A stretch of 64,000 nucleotides of DNA from assembly GCF_001644035.1 (NCBI RefSeq), contig NZ_LUUG01000060.1, positions 45,506-109,505 of the forward strand, in the 5' to 3' direction. The DNA is from Methylomonas methanica. Its GTDB lineage: Bacteria > Pseudomonadota > Gammaproteobacteria > Methylococcales > Methylomonadaceae. A model generated the notes under the pieces. That model was not told where the DNA came from, searched no databases, and saw only the letters and a program-made list of their open reading frames with translations. This document shows, in pieces, positions 22,161 through 32,480 of the stretch. Made by a program: the position numbers and the translations under genes. Positions within the stretch are counted from its first letter, which is position 1. Every line of letters starts with the position of its first letter.

Positions 22161-24111
22161 AGAACTTATTATCGAAAACTTCGGTATTTACCAAGGTGAA
22201 CATGTTGTTGATTTACGAGTTAAAGATGGAAAGCCTGTTGTTTTGTTTGGTGCGTTGAACGGTGGAGGTAAAACTACGTTTCTAGATGCCTTACAGCTTG
22301 TGTTGTATGGCAAGCATGCCAAGTGTTCGAACCGTGCAGGTATTGCTTATGGTACTTTTTTGGCAAGCTGCAAAAATCGATTTACCAACAATGATGCGCC
22401 AGTTCGCCTGTCATTGTCGTTTAAACACCAGACAAATAATTCCATACGCGAATTTAAGGTTGAGCGTAGTTGGACGGCTAAAGGCTTTACCGATCCGAAA
22501 GACAAGGTAAAAGTATGGTGCGACGATGAATATGATGAACACCTTAGCCAGTATTGGGATGAATTTGTAAATGAGTTCATTCCTCTTACTTTGTCAGATT
22601 TATTCTTTTTCGATGGTGAAAAAATTGAAAATCTTGCCCATCCTCAACGTTCTTCTGAACTAGTTAAAACCGGCATCGAAAATCTGTTGGGTTTAGACTT
22701 ACTCAGTCAATTACAACTTGACCTAGGACAGCTGGAGAAAAAGCGTAGAAGCGGAAATGTCGACCAAAGTGTAATGGCAAAAGTGTCTGTCTGCGAAGAC
22801 GAGATGGGGCAGTACAATGTGACTATTTCAGATCTAAAAAAAGATATTGCTGAGTTAGAGCAACAGGCTAGTGACACCAATATCGCAATAAATAAAGCGC
22901 GCCAGGCTGTTCGTAACGCTGGCGCCCATCTAATTGAAAAGCGCGACGAAATAAAGTTTGAATTAGGATCAGTCGAAGCAAAACTCAAACTGAATAAAGC
23001 TGAACAGATTAAACTTGCAGCAGGTGTTGGTCCGTTAGGCTTGGTTTCAGAACTCATCGAACAAACAAAAACACAGATCAAACTCGAAACCGAAGCCCAC
23101 CAAGCCAAAGTACTCGATAAAGCAATTTGTGAGTATGAGGCAAAAATATTGGCAAGCCTTAAGGCAGCTGGCACACCAATGGATGCGATCACCAAGGTTA
23201 ATAGCACCATGGCGGAATTGGCAAAAGAGCGCAAGAAGCTTACCGATATTGAATGCTACCTTAATACTGAGGTAAGTATTTTTAATGGGCTAGATAAACG
23301 TATAGCAGAGGAGTCAAAGCAGCGTAAGCAACTTAAGAAAACGGAAGCTGATTTGCTCGAGAAGCAGGCTCTTTTGCAGAAGCAACTTGATACCATTCCA
23401 GATTACGATTCTGTTCGGCACTTGATTGCTGAACTGGCCGAATGTGAGGCCACTTTTAAGAACATGCATGTGCGTTTAAGGCAGAAACAGCAGTTATTAG
23501 AACAAGCTCAAGCCAAGAGCAATGTTTTATCGCAGCGCTATACCAATTTATTGGCGCAGCAGAATAAAGACACCTTTGAGCAAAAACGCGCTATTCAAGT
23601 CAGTGAACACATTAAAAAGCTAAAAACCACGTTACAAGGCTTTTCTGAGCAATTGGTTGCAGAAAATATTGAGCGATTAGAAATGCTTGTCAAACAGAAG
23701 TTCGATGCACTCGGCCGTAAAGAACAGTTAATAAGTGCACTGAGTATCTCGCCAGTAAGTTTTGAATTAACACTGTTTGACGCCAATAACCAACCACTGG
23801 AGCCGAGTAAACTTTCCGCTGGTGAGCGTCAATTATTGGCAATAGCTATTTTGTGGGGTCTCGCAGAAGCATCAGGCAAAGAGTTACCGACAGTAATAGA
23901 TACTCCATTAGGGCGCTTAGATGGAAAACACCGCACTAACTTGGTAAATAACTATTTTCCTAAAGCGAGCCAACAGGTCATTTTGCTTTCTACTGACGAA
24001 GAAATTATCGACGAATACTACGAGAAATTAAAGCCATCCATAAGTAACGAATACCATATTAGTTACGACGAGGAAGCCAAGACATCTAGCTTTACTAAGG
24101 GATATTTTTAA
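22150..24111 (+). CDS. dndD: DndD, SMC/Rad50-like ATPase
   Basis: A 653-residue SMC-like ATPase with Walker A GALNGGGKT at 34-42, long coiled-coil arms in the middle and an ABC signature LSAGERQLLAIAILWGL near the end followed by VIDTPLGRLD. DndD nicks or remodels DNA for sulfur insertion with DndC and DndE. I set the start at the ATG at 22150, which overlaps the dndC stop by 11 bp and gives the usual MIFEELIIENFGIY beginning, instead of the open frame 21 bp upstream. Confidence 0.93.
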   Translation: MIFEELIIENFGIYQGEHVVDLRVKDGKPVVLFGALNGGGKTTFLDALQLVLYGKHAKCSNRAGIAYGTFLASCKNRFTNNDAPVRLSLSFKHQTNNSIREFKVERSWTAKGFTDPKDKVKVWCDDEYDEHLSQYWDEFVNEFIPLTLSDLFFFDGEKIENLAHPQRSSELVKTGIENLLGLDLLSQLQLDLGQLEKKRRSGNVDQSVMAKVSVCEDEMGQYNVTISDLKKDIAELEQQASDTNIAINKARQAVRNAGAHLIEKRDEIKFELGSVEAKLKLNKAEQIKLAAGVGPLGLVSELIEQTKTQIKLETEAHQAKVLDKAICEYEAKILASLKAAGTPMDAITKVNSTMAELAKERKKLTDIECYLNTEVSIFNGLDKRIAEESKQRKQLKKTEADLLEKQALLQKQLDTIPDYDSVRHLIAELAECEATFKNMHVRLRQKQQLLEQAQAKSNVLSQRYTNLLAQQNKDTFEQKRAIQVSEHIKKLKTTLQGFSEQLVAENIERLEMLVKQKFDALGRKEQLISALSISPVSFELTLFDANNQPLEPSKLSAGERQLLAIAILWGLAEASGKELPTVIDTPLGRLDGKHRTNLVNNYFPKASQQVILLSTDEEIIDEYYEKLKPSISNEYHISYDEEAKTSSFTKGYF

Positions 24112-24113
24112 TT

Positions 24114-24458
24114 ATGCAAAGCATCGACATTATTCGCTTATCTGAGAAACAGAAGCAGCAATTAATTATCCTCAAGCGGAAAACCGGCATTGAGAATTGG
24201 AACGTGCTTTGTCGCTGGGCATTATGTATATCGTTGGCAGACCCAACAATACCTCCGAAAGAAGATATTCCTTCAGACAGTAATGTTGAGATGACTTGGA
24301 AAACATTTGGCGGCGAATATGCCGATGCGTATCTTGCTATTCTTAAAAAGTCATATCTGCTTCAAAATAATGCGCTCGATGGAATTGACATAAATAATTT
24401 TATTAGATTGCATATTGGTAGGGGGATATCATTTGTTCTAAAAACTATTCCTTTTTGA
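24114..24458 (+). CDS. dndE: DndE, nicked-DNA-binding protein
   Basis: A 114-residue protein of DndE size with the LSEKQKQQLIILKRKTGI start and the CRWALCISL segment. DndE forms a tetramer that binds nicked DNA and completes the modification complex with DndC and DndD. It starts 2 bp after dndD. Its last 14 bp overlap the end of the convergent DGQHR gene, so the two operons meet without a spacer. Confidence 0.9.
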   Translation: MQSIDIIRLSEKQKQQLIILKRKTGIENWNVLCRWALCISLADPTIPPKEDIPSDSNVEMTWKTFGGEYADAYLAILKKSYLLQNNALDGIDINNFIRLHIGRGISFVLKTIPF

Positions 24459-25560
24459 TATTCAGCTTATCAAGAATTGAATTTACGGAATCTGTTTTAT
24501 TTTTTGTAAAAATTTTGCCTTTTTGGTATATCATTCCATTGAAGTATTCAGACTTTAAGCTAAGATCTTCGGTTTTTAAAAAGGCTTCAAAATCACTTAA
24601 TTTATTGCTATTAAGACTCCGCTTATAGCAAATGGCAAGAATTTCCAACCCTATTGGCCTCATATAGGCCATATTATCCTGAAATCTAAGTTTTTCAGTA
24701 ATATTTTCATTGCCTAAAGATTTTTCTATGCTTGGAATAGAATTAATAATAATGTCAAAAAAGTCAGTTAGATGCTCATAAAGAGTATCTTCATTATAAG
24801 AAAAACCTTTTGTCTTTGTTTTTTTTATTGCCTTTGAGATTGAGACTATTGTTAACAGATTAGTAAAATAATTGTTGTGTTTTTTCGTAATGGGAGCGGT
24901 CTTAGATAAGCTAATTGAATTACTTGGTATGCGATTATAGTTGCTAAAAAATCTTCTAGCTACGATGTTTTCAATATCCTCTTCATCAATAATTGCAAGT
25001 TCTCCTGGGCTAACAGCCTGTGCTTTTTTATTTATATCTGAGAAAAGTTTTCTTGTCCTTCTTTTACCTGGATCGTTGTCAACATGTAAAACCAATATTA
25101 CAGAAATCTGATCATTGTAGTATTGATTGCTTGCATAATATCTTTTGATAGCTTCAACTCTATGTTGTCCGTCAATTGCAAATAGTCTTTCTTTTCCTGT
25201 AAGTTTTAAAATACCCATGGAATCTTCCAGATAGTCTCTGGTTGAGTCATCAAACTCATCAATTCCTTTCATATTCAAAGAAAACCATTCCGGTGTATTT
25301 TCGAATACACCAAGTATAATCGAGTTGAAAAATCTGTCATCACATGTACTAATGTAATTAAATATCTTTTTTACATTTGAAGTAAGTTCTCTCTGTAAAT
25401 AATCGTCTAAGCTTTTACTTTCTCTTATTTCTTTCGATGATTGAACGTTATTAACTATATCTTCTGGGTTCATTAAAATAGGATAGTAAATCCAGCTGCC
25501 CATGACACCTCTTAATGCAGGATAAAAGTTGTTCATTTTATTGGTTTTCATGTATAACAT
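24445..25560 (-). CDS. Second DGQHR-domain (DndB-like) protein
   Basis: A 371-residue protein with DGQHR at 130-134 (FAIDGQHRVEAI), so a member of the DndB/DGQHR superfamily, but little like the DndB at 19412. It is visibly A+T-rich compared with its neighbours, suggesting separate acquisition. Start options are ATG 25560, behind an AAGAAG stretch, or ATG 25551, which gives a 4-bp overlap. It is the last gene of a run dptF-G-H-GIY-YIG-DGQHR. It may sense or bind modified DNA or regulate its partner; neither is shown. Confidence 0.75.
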   Translation of the reverse strand: MLYMKTNKMNNFYPALRGVMGSWIYYPILMNPEDIVNNVQSSKEIRESKSLDDYLQRELTSNVKKIFNYISTCDDRFFNSIILGVFENTPEWFSLNMKGIDEFDDSTRDYLEDSMGILKLTGKERLFAIDGQHRVEAIKRYYASNQYYNDQISVILVLHVDNDPGKRRTRKLFSDINKKAQAVSPGELAIIDEEDIENIVARRFFSNYNRIPSNSISLSKTAPITKKHNNYFTNLLTIVSISKAIKKTKTKGFSYNEDTLYEHLTDFFDIIINSIPSIEKSLGNENITEKLRFQDNMAYMRPIGLEILAICYKRSLNSNKLSDFEAFLKTEDLSLKSEYFNGMIYQKGKIFTKNKTDSVNSILDKLNIKKE

Positions 25561-26108
25561 TTTCTTGCTTCTTTAATTTTTACAGGGAAGTCTCTTTCAT
25601 TTGCCCAAGGCATATAAAATGCATGAAGCCATTCTTCAATTTCTTCCAAATTAGATGTATCATCAAACTCTGAAAAAAATATCGTAGTTACATCGTAATA
25701 ATACTCTAATGCAGTTACAACTTTTGGTCTCTTTTTAATTCCCGAAATTTGTATATATTGTTTTAATCTTTCTCTAAGTGGCCTTCCAGAACCAGACTCT
25801 CCTGCGATTCCAACGTAGAATACATATGCCGGAAGCGATGCAATTTGAAGGTCAGGTTTTATAACAAAAATATAAACTCCTGTTTTTGAAGCTAAAGAAG
25901 GATTTCTGTCTAGTGCGTTTGCTAATTCCGTGTACTTAACTTCCTTCCAATCAAATTTAAGCTTATTCAAATAAACGCTGTATTCCTTCCACCAGCGGGG
26001 AGTGATCGAAATACCACGAGTAGCAATTTTTAAATACATCTTATCGCTAGTTGAATTAAAGCTAGTGTACTCAGGCGCCAGAAAGTCTAAAATATCTCTA
26101 GTTGCCAT
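25548..26108 (-). CDS. GIY-YIG nuclease-domain protein
   Basis: A 186-residue protein with the GIY-YIG pattern: GVYIF at 77-81, FYVGIAG at 97-103, basic residues R109 and R112-R114, and a Glu-rich helix near 155-170 with W and N after it. This superfamily includes homing and restriction nucleases that cut DNA. A GAGGAG site overlaps the dptH stop, so it is co-transcribed with dptFGH, and its stop overlaps the next gene. Strong A+T richness sets it apart from dptH. It is probably an extra effector or helper of the phosphorothioation defence. Confidence 0.72.
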   Translation of the reverse strand: MATRDILDFLAPEYTSFNSTSDKMYLKIATRGISITPRWWKEYSVYLNKLKFDWKEVKYTELANALDRNPSLASKTGVYIFVIKPDLQIASLPAYVFYVGIAGESGSGRPLRERLKQYIQISGIKKRPKVVTALEYYYDVTTIFFSEFDDTSNLEEIEEWLHAFYMPWANERDFPVKIKEARKCYT

Positions 26109-26120
26109 ACATCTGACTCC

Positions 26121-29100
26121 TCATAATTTGAATAATTCCCAGAATGCTTTGTCTCTCATTTTTGTAAGCTTCTTCTCTCCATCGATATACAAGCTGAAAT
26201 GTTTCTCCAGTTTTCGGATGGTTTCCATTAAGTTTTCTTGCTCTCCTTTATCGTCGATATTAAAAATCGCTTTTATATCAGCGTTACGTATTTCCGCTAC
26301 CCGATGAATTACCCAAGTTAGTACATAGGCCGCATAGTTATTTTCACCAGTTTTGAAGTGGGTAATATCTTGTGTTGAAAGCACTACCCCTACACCATAC
26401 TCGCGGCCTTCTTTGAGAATTTTTCGAAGGCTAGTGAAATTCTGCGACATAAAATTGTCGGCTTCATCCACAAGAATCATTTTCGTAATTTGTCGAAAAT
26501 CTCCCTTAACATCTGGCTTGCCTCGCTTCTGCATTTGCGAGTAAAAAAGGTCTAACGTAAGAGCAACAACCAAATTTTGTATCTCTGAAGGATAGCCCGC
26601 CAACTCAATTACCGTTATTCCTTCAGTAAGCTCATACAGGCTTGTCATCTTCTCCGGCATAGATTCAAAAATCTTAAATCTCGCTAATTTTGACAAGGCA
26701 GCATATAGGGAGTCCTCATCGACTTTTTCCTGCGCAATGAATAACGCCCAAATGTCTTCGATTGTAGGAGCAGGTCTATCCCAGGTCGATGAGTTTTCCG
26801 GTAAAATGCCAGCCGATGCGTAGGCATCTAGAATCAAATTCTCGAGTTTTAGCTGCTGTTTTGGCCCTAGACCATATGCCTTTGCCATGGTTTCGGAAAA
26901 GCCTGCTGCAGTGTGAATCGGCAGCATTGGAGTATCACCGAATAGACTCAGCGGGTTATACGGCAACTGAAACAGTTTGTATTTTTTTGCATTCGTCGCG
27001 CTGATGAAAGCATCATCAACGTAGTCTGACTTGTAATCAAAAATCAACATGCCAATCCGAGCAGCATTAACGTTATTATGCTGGTTGCGATAAAGCTGAG
27101 CTACCATCGCCTTAGTAAACTGTGTTTTCCCAGTTCCCATAGTACCGATGATACCTGTATTGGTATTCATGAACTTTGCGGTATTGGTGGGCTCCCAATA
27201 CAGAGGCTTATCATTACGTGCATCGTGGCCAAACAGAACTCGCAAGGGTTCGTCGATATTAACTATTGGTGCGGGAACAGCTGATGTCGATTTTCCTGCA
27301 CTCTTTGTCTCAATAGCTAACTGCGGTTCTATTTCCGAATGGGTTACATCAGTTTTTTCGTCCGCCTGATTTAGATCAACTTGTGGCCGTAATAAATACT
27401 CATCGGGAATATAAAAAAGCGTTTCACTTCTGGCATTAGCAAGCATGCTTTTTAATGGGGCTCTTATAAGATTCCCTAGGACAGCTATCGGTAACTCGAT
27501 TTTTAAGACCTCTTCCTCTTCAGTGAAATTCGCATCAATGAAGGTTTGGTCTTCAACATTAACGAATAAAAACCCTTCAGGATAATCCTTCAGAGTTCCT
27601 ATTTGATACTCGCCTTTCAACCACCATTCACGATTTTTTGTCAACTCTTCGAAATAGCCGGTATCGTAGAGGTTATAGAGCTCGTACTTTTCAACCTGCA
27701 TTAATACTTGTCGAGCAAACAAACCTCGATAAAGCATTCCAGCCAAGTCATCCTTGCCGAGTAAGTCATCTGTAAGATAACGTTTCAGCTCCTTTGCTTG
27801 TTGGAACCCTTTATTATGCGTTTGACGCTTACCGGTTTTTACTTCAACCGGTAGCATATAAAGCTTATCACCTTTAAAGCCAGCAAAAAGCACGTCATCC
27901 GAAATAGCGCCTTGCTTATACCCTTGCACCGCTCTTGAAAAATCAGACTCGCTAATCTTTAAACCGATATTCCCAGCAACACGGATCATTTCTGCTATTG
28001 AAAGCGGAATCCAGGTAATATCAGATTCTGCAAGAAGACAATTCACATATTTATAAGCACCAATAACGCCGCGCTTAGCCTTTCGCTCTGTATCCCGGTC
28101 AGTGATCATCTTCAACAACCACTCGCCATTGAAAGCGTTAAACTCTTCAATGTGACCACCTTTCTCGTCACGCTCAAGCACTTTACGATAAAGGTCTGTT
28201 TGTTTGGTAACGGTTATTGCATCGTAGTTCGTTGAATTGGTGTAGTTATCAGAATAGTGAATCAAGACAACATCTTTCGATGTCTCGAAGAAATCGAGTG
28301 TGACTTTAGGATCAATAATACAGGTCCAAATAGAGCTGTCATAAGAACGCTCTAACAATGATCTGAAGTTATCGCTTACGGCCAATGCTGTTGATTTAGC
28401 ATGACCATGTTGTTCGTTGGCTTTTAACGCTGGCTTCAAAAGCCGGTTATATTGTTGGGCTAACCGCAGATGTGGCAAATCATTGATATCCACCCCTTTT
28501 AAGCCAAAAGCGGTGAAATAACAGTCTTGCTTATTAGCAGCAGCTTCACCAGAAATTAAGCCGTTGCACACTATGCCACCTAACTCTTGGTCCGGATCAA
28601 CATCGGTGCGCTCTACACGCTGGTTATTTCGAAAGAAGCTAATGTGAGCATATTGTTGCGAACTAACCTTGCCGTTTTCATATTTGCTGTATGTCAGTCG
28701 GGTTCGTAGCAAATCAACAACCAGATCTGCATACTCTCTTGCCTTTCCTTTGTCCAATTCGTACCGCTGCTTGATTTCATCATGTTTTCCAAGCTCAGAA
28801 AATCGGTCAAACTCATTATATTCCAGCTTATCGTCATATAGGCACACATGGATGTATGGCACCTTATCTTTTAACTGTTTAACGAGATCAACTAGCCCCA
28901 TGAATAAATCAGAGTTGTCATGGTTATTAACTGAGTTAATCAGCAACTTTGCTTTAGGCCCACAACTAAACAACATGCTAAATGCAGTTTGAAACTCGCC
29001 AACCTTTTCAGAAACGAGCTTGCGGATAAAGCTGAAACTTGTTTGCTGCTGAGGTACTAATTGCAACCAGAAGTTGTTCTCTCGCTCAACCTGCACATAA

Positions 29101-31187
29101 CTAAAGTCATGTTTAGGGTGATATATATAGGGCAATAACCCTTGTGGATTGAGACGTTCCTTGGTGATTTTAGGTAATTCTGAAAAGCTTTGCTTTATTT
29201 CCTTGTCCTCAGAAATTTTCTCAGCCAAATACAAGTAGTAAGCAAGTACAACAGGATGTAATGGCGTAATAAATTCACTTGAATCAAATACTGCAAACCC
29301 CAAAAACATTAGCTGTTTCTGTTCTTTTGTCAGCAGATCGTTGGTTCTAATATCAGCTATAGCGTCGTTAAATGCCGTGACTACATCTTTTACACACTGT
29401 TTATACTCGATATCCCAACCACTTATTGAAGGTAATGTTCTGCGTTGCTGTAACTCTAAAAAGAAACGACAGTAGGCAGCTTTTAGTATTGGGAAAGTTG
29501 TTAAGTGCGACGTGGAAATATTGCGTTCAGGATCATCATGACGGTATAACAACTGGTCGCTAACAAGTTCGTGTTCCCACTGCAAGATAGTTAACCTTCG
29601 CGCCTTTGGTGCCACTTCTTGGTTATCAAGGATTATCTTGTTTTTAGCTCGATTAAAAACGCCAAAATAGGATTTATCAAATAATCGGTTATAACGTTCA
29701 GCATCCAATAAAAGAGGAAGTGTCAGTGCATCTGACGCCACAGCACCCTCAACCTCAATGTCCAGTGTGAAATTTTGAGTTTTAACCGTGAAACTCAACT
29801 CAGCCGATTCATTAGCCATTACTTCGAAATTAACAGTACCGATATTATCTGTTTCGAATGTTTGGCCTATCTGCTCAAGATGTGCTTCAGCAGTTTCTTC
29901 TGATATTTTTAAACTGTTTTCATCGGTTTGAAGCAAAAGGCTTTTACGTTTTGGAATAACCAAAAAGTTATTTGAAATTTCCGATACTAAAAAGTCACAG
30001 GCTGGAAGCACTAATACTTTAAAGCTGTAACACTCCGCAGTTTTTTCTCGCCTTAGTCTTATGCTGAAGTAGAGGGGAGACATAACTTGTACACACTTAA
30101 ACCTAACTCTGCTTCGCTTACCACCCGAGTTATTAATACCGAATAGGCTAACCTTCGGCTCTGACGCGTCTTTTATCTCAACTTCGCTTTTTTCTACTGT
30201 GGCACCAATAAATACCAGTTCAAACTCAGCATCTATAATTCCAGAACTGAGATTCAGAATTAAATGTCGCTCTCGCTTCCCTGCTTTTGTAGCCGCTTTA
30301 TCTCTGGATATTAGATTTATCTCTGGAGGACATACTTCAGATTCGAGCCTTAAACCTGCAGCCCGATTCTTTGCCTGTTCCTGATAGCAAGCCGTAAATT
30401 CTAGGTTGTTCGTCCATGATGTTAGATCCGAAAAATTGTTTTCGACAAAACTCTCACCAAAATCGAGCTCTGCAAGTTTTTCGACAAGTTCATTTGGAAA
30501 TCGCTCGGTGATCTGGGCTATACGGTCATGCAGTTGCTTATTCTCTTCTAGCCGTTTTTGTATTTGTGCATCATTATCAAATTTGATTAACTCTGAATCG
30601 AGTAAAAGGCCTAACTCACAAAACTTCAAATCGCCATCAAGCAATGCTTTATAAAGATTATTAAAGCCAAAAACAGTGCCTTCGCTTTCGATAATCTGCT
30701 GGTAGACTAGATTGAGCAAATGTGCTGAAACATGGCGTTGTTTACCAAAGGGATCAATGAGTTTTTCTAACTCTGCTTTAAGACTTGATGGATGCCAGAT
30801 ATAACTCTTTTGCGCGAGATCGTCCGCAGAATTAATAATAGTATCGAGCATGCTGTTATGAATGACTAACAAAGCTGTGTTCTGAAAATCATTCTGCTGA
30901 GACGATACTTTATCTCGTAAACGAGATATGTAGTTTTCGGTATACCCATGCAAAGAATTACCGTGCAACACCGAAATCAACTTCACATCATTGAGTTCAA
31001 TGAAAGGTAACTCCGTAGGTCCGTCCTGAATTTTGCCTTCCTGCCGCCTTAACAAAGCCAAAAGTAACGACTCACTATTTTTGTTATCGGCTGATTTAAA
31101 CTGATAACGGAATCCTGGGTTGAGATCCTTACTACCCCATTTTTCAAGTAGCTCAACAAGAAAATCTTCAAACTGTTTTTCTGACAT
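26121..31187 (-). CDS. dptH: DptH, HerA-like ATPase of phosphorothioation-dependent restriction
   Basis: A 1688-residue protein. The N-terminal 1300 residues have no simple domain; the C-terminal part is a HerA/FtsK-type motor with Walker A GTMGTGKT at about 1348-1355 and Walker B ILVDEADNF near 1570. With DptF and DptG it attacks DNA lacking phosphorothioates. I set the start at 31187 because a GGGGA site lies 8 nt upstream; it overlaps the dptG end by 20 bp. It is followed 12 bp later by the GIY-YIG gene. Length and position fit DptH well. Confidence 0.9.
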   Translation of the reverse strand: MSEKQFEDFLVELLEKWGSKDLNPGFRYQFKSADNKNSESLLLALLRRQEGKIQDGPTELPFIELNDVKLISVLHGNSLHGYTENYISRLRDKVSSQQNDFQNTALLVIHNSMLDTIINSADDLAQKSYIWHPSSLKAELEKLIDPFGKQRHVSAHLLNLVYQQIIESEGTVFGFNNLYKALLDGDLKFCELGLLLDSELIKFDNDAQIQKRLEENKQLHDRIAQITERFPNELVEKLAELDFGESFVENNFSDLTSWTNNLEFTACYQEQAKNRAAGLRLESEVCPPEINLISRDKAATKAGKRERHLILNLSSGIIDAEFELVFIGATVEKSEVEIKDASEPKVSLFGINNSGGKRSRVRFKCVQVMSPLYFSIRLRREKTAECYSFKVLVLPACDFLVSEISNNFLVIPKRKSLLLQTDENSLKISEETAEAHLEQIGQTFETDNIGTVNFEVMANESAELSFTVKTQNFTLDIEVEGAVASDALTLPLLLDAERYNRLFDKSYFGVFNRAKNKIILDNQEVAPKARRLTILQWEHELVSDQLLYRHDDPERNISTSHLTTFPILKAAYCRFFLELQQRRTLPSISGWDIEYKQCVKDVVTAFNDAIADIRTNDLLTKEQKQLMFLGFAVFDSSEFITPLHPVVLAYYLYLAEKISEDKEIKQSFSELPKITKERLNPQGLLPYIYHPKHDFSYVQVERENNFWLQLVPQQQTSFSFIRKLVSEKVGEFQTAFSMLFSCGPKAKLLINSVNNHDNSDLFMGLVDLVKQLKDKVPYIHVCLYDDKLEYNEFDRFSELGKHDEIKQRYELDKGKAREYADLVVDLLRTRLTYSKYENGKVSSQQYAHISFFRNNQRVERTDVDPDQELGGIVCNGLISGEAAANKQDCYFTAFGLKGVDINDLPHLRLAQQYNRLLKPALKANEQHGHAKSTALAVSDNFRSLLERSYDSSIWTCIIDPKVTLDFFETSKDVVLIHYSDNYTNSTNYDAITVTKQTDLYRKVLERDEKGGHIEEFNAFNGEWLLKMITDRDTERKAKRGVIGAYKYVNCLLAESDITWIPLSIAEMIRVAGNIGLKISESDFSRAVQGYKQGAISDDVLFAGFKGDKLYMLPVEVKTGKRQTHNKGFQQAKELKRYLTDDLLGKDDLAGMLYRGLFARQVLMQVEKYELYNLYDTGYFEELTKNREWWLKGEYQIGTLKDYPEGFLFVNVEDQTFIDANFTEEEEVLKIELPIAVLGNLIRAPLKSMLANARSETLFYIPDEYLLRPQVDLNQADEKTDVTHSEIEPQLAIETKSAGKSTSAVPAPIVNIDEPLRVLFGHDARNDKPLYWEPTNTAKFMNTNTGIIGTMGTGKTQFTKAMVAQLYRNQHNNVNAARIGMLIFDYKSDYVDDAFISATNAKKYKLFQLPYNPLSLFGDTPMLPIHTAAGFSETMAKAYGLGPKQQLKLENLILDAYASAGILPENSSTWDRPAPTIEDIWALFIAQEKVDEDSLYAALSKLARFKIFESMPEKMTSLYELTEGITVIELAGYPSEIQNLVVALTLDLFYSQMQKRGKPDVKGDFRQITKMILVDEADNFMSQNFTSLRKILKEGREYGVGVVLSTQDITHFKTGENNYAAYVLTWVIHRVAEIRNADIKAIFNIDDKGEQENLMETIRKLEKHFSLYIDGEKKLTKMRDKAFWELFKL

Positions 31188-32478
31188 ACACTGCATCCCC
31201 GCTATCACTCATGCGCTCAACATTTCCGATGCGCTCATAAAACTGTACAACTTCAGCCTGACTCTGCTTATCAAAAAAGACTCCGCGACGCTCAAACGCT
31301 TTAACTACCTCGTTAAACCGAAGCTTTTCATTTTCACCAATTACAAGATTTGTAAGAAGCAATAGATAATCCTGATTTAGTACCAGCGTAGCGCCTGCAG
31401 CACCGCGATGTTGAATGAAATCAGAACACAGTGACTTTAGTGTTGCTTTGGCAAAGTTAGCGTTAATGTCGTCTTTATCTTTGTTCCCAGTTTCAAATTG
31501 ATCCTTCGATAATTTCAATACCTGAGCCAATGCTTCACTAGCAGTCGTTTTATTCTGAACATTGCTTCTTGCTAACTGTCGTTCTTCAACAAAGCGGCAA
31601 GCAAATTCGTTCAATTCGTCTGTTGCCTCGTTCGATCCCTTAATGCTTTCTGCTAATGCCCACAAGGGTTTCACTACGTCGGTCTTTCCTTGTAACATCT
31701 CGGACATTGATAAATAAGGAAATAAAAAGCGCACGTGCTTCTGGAGCTGTTTATACCCGTTATCATGAATTTCACGTCTTTCCTGGCTAGCTTTTTCAAC
31801 ATCTAAAATCAAATAATTGGGTACGGGCACTGGCTCTCCCTGATCCCACCTCAACAAATTATGTGATATTTGGCTGGTATAAAGGAACCCATATAGCTTT
31901 AAGAAGGATTTAAAATTCTCGAGCAAATAACGTGGTTTGGTTCTGAGAAATTTAAAGTCTTGCTTAATGCAATCCGCCATAAATGGCAAAAACACCTCTT
32001 CTTTTAAATCACGAGATTTAATATCAATTTCTGGCTTTAGAGCTTTATTTAGAAATACGTCATATATTAATTTTTCGATAAAATTTAACGTAATAGGAGT
32101 TAAGCTAACAAAACCAACATTGCCCAACATATTGGAAAACATTTTACCAACTCTTTGGTTATGTTTATTTTCTTCAGCTTGCTCGCATTTAAATAATAAA
32201 AACTCTGGTGCTATATTCAATGCATCCGGACTGTCAAAATACATTTCTTTTAAGACATTCCAAAAATTAGGATCATCCAATCGCGCCTTAAACACCAATT
32301 CACATAGCTCTGTGAACTTGTCGAAATCTTTATCTAATAGCTCTTTCCGATATACATCAGTAACAACCACCCCCAAAATATTATCCCAATCAAATTCTTT
32401 TCGCTCATCCTTTGTCCTGATAGGGAAATAGGTGGTTAGTTTGTTATTAGTAATTTGCATATCTTTACTTAAATACAC
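31168..32478 (-). CDS. dptG: DptG, phosphorothioation-dependent restriction protein
   Basis: A 436-residue protein between dptF and dptH in the expected place and of the expected size for DptG. It is helical, with no recognised catalytic motif. Starts with GTG at 32478 behind GGTGGA, 2 bp after the dptF stop; an ATG at 32460 is an alternative. DptG is required with DptF and DptH for restriction of unmodified DNA. Assignment rests mainly on context. Confidence 0.85.
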   Translation of the reverse strand: MYLSKDMQITNNKLTTYFPIRTKDERKEFDWDNILGVVVTDVYRKELLDKDFDKFTELCELVFKARLDDPNFWNVLKEMYFDSPDALNIAPEFLLFKCEQAEENKHNQRVGKMFSNMLGNVGFVSLTPITLNFIEKLIYDVFLNKALKPEIDIKSRDLKEEVFLPFMADCIKQDFKFLRTKPRYLLENFKSFLKLYGFLYTSQISHNLLRWDQGEPVPVPNYLILDVEKASQERREIHDNGYKQLQKHVRFLFPYLSMSEMLQGKTDVVKPLWALAESIKGSNEATDELNEFACRFVEERQLARSNVQNKTTASEALAQVLKLSKDQFETGNKDKDDINANFAKATLKSLCSDFIQHRGAAGATLVLNQDYLLLLTNLVIGENEKLRFNEVVKAFERRGVFFDKQSQAEVVQFYERIGNVERMSDSGDAVYVRKTV

Positions 32479-32480
32479 TT

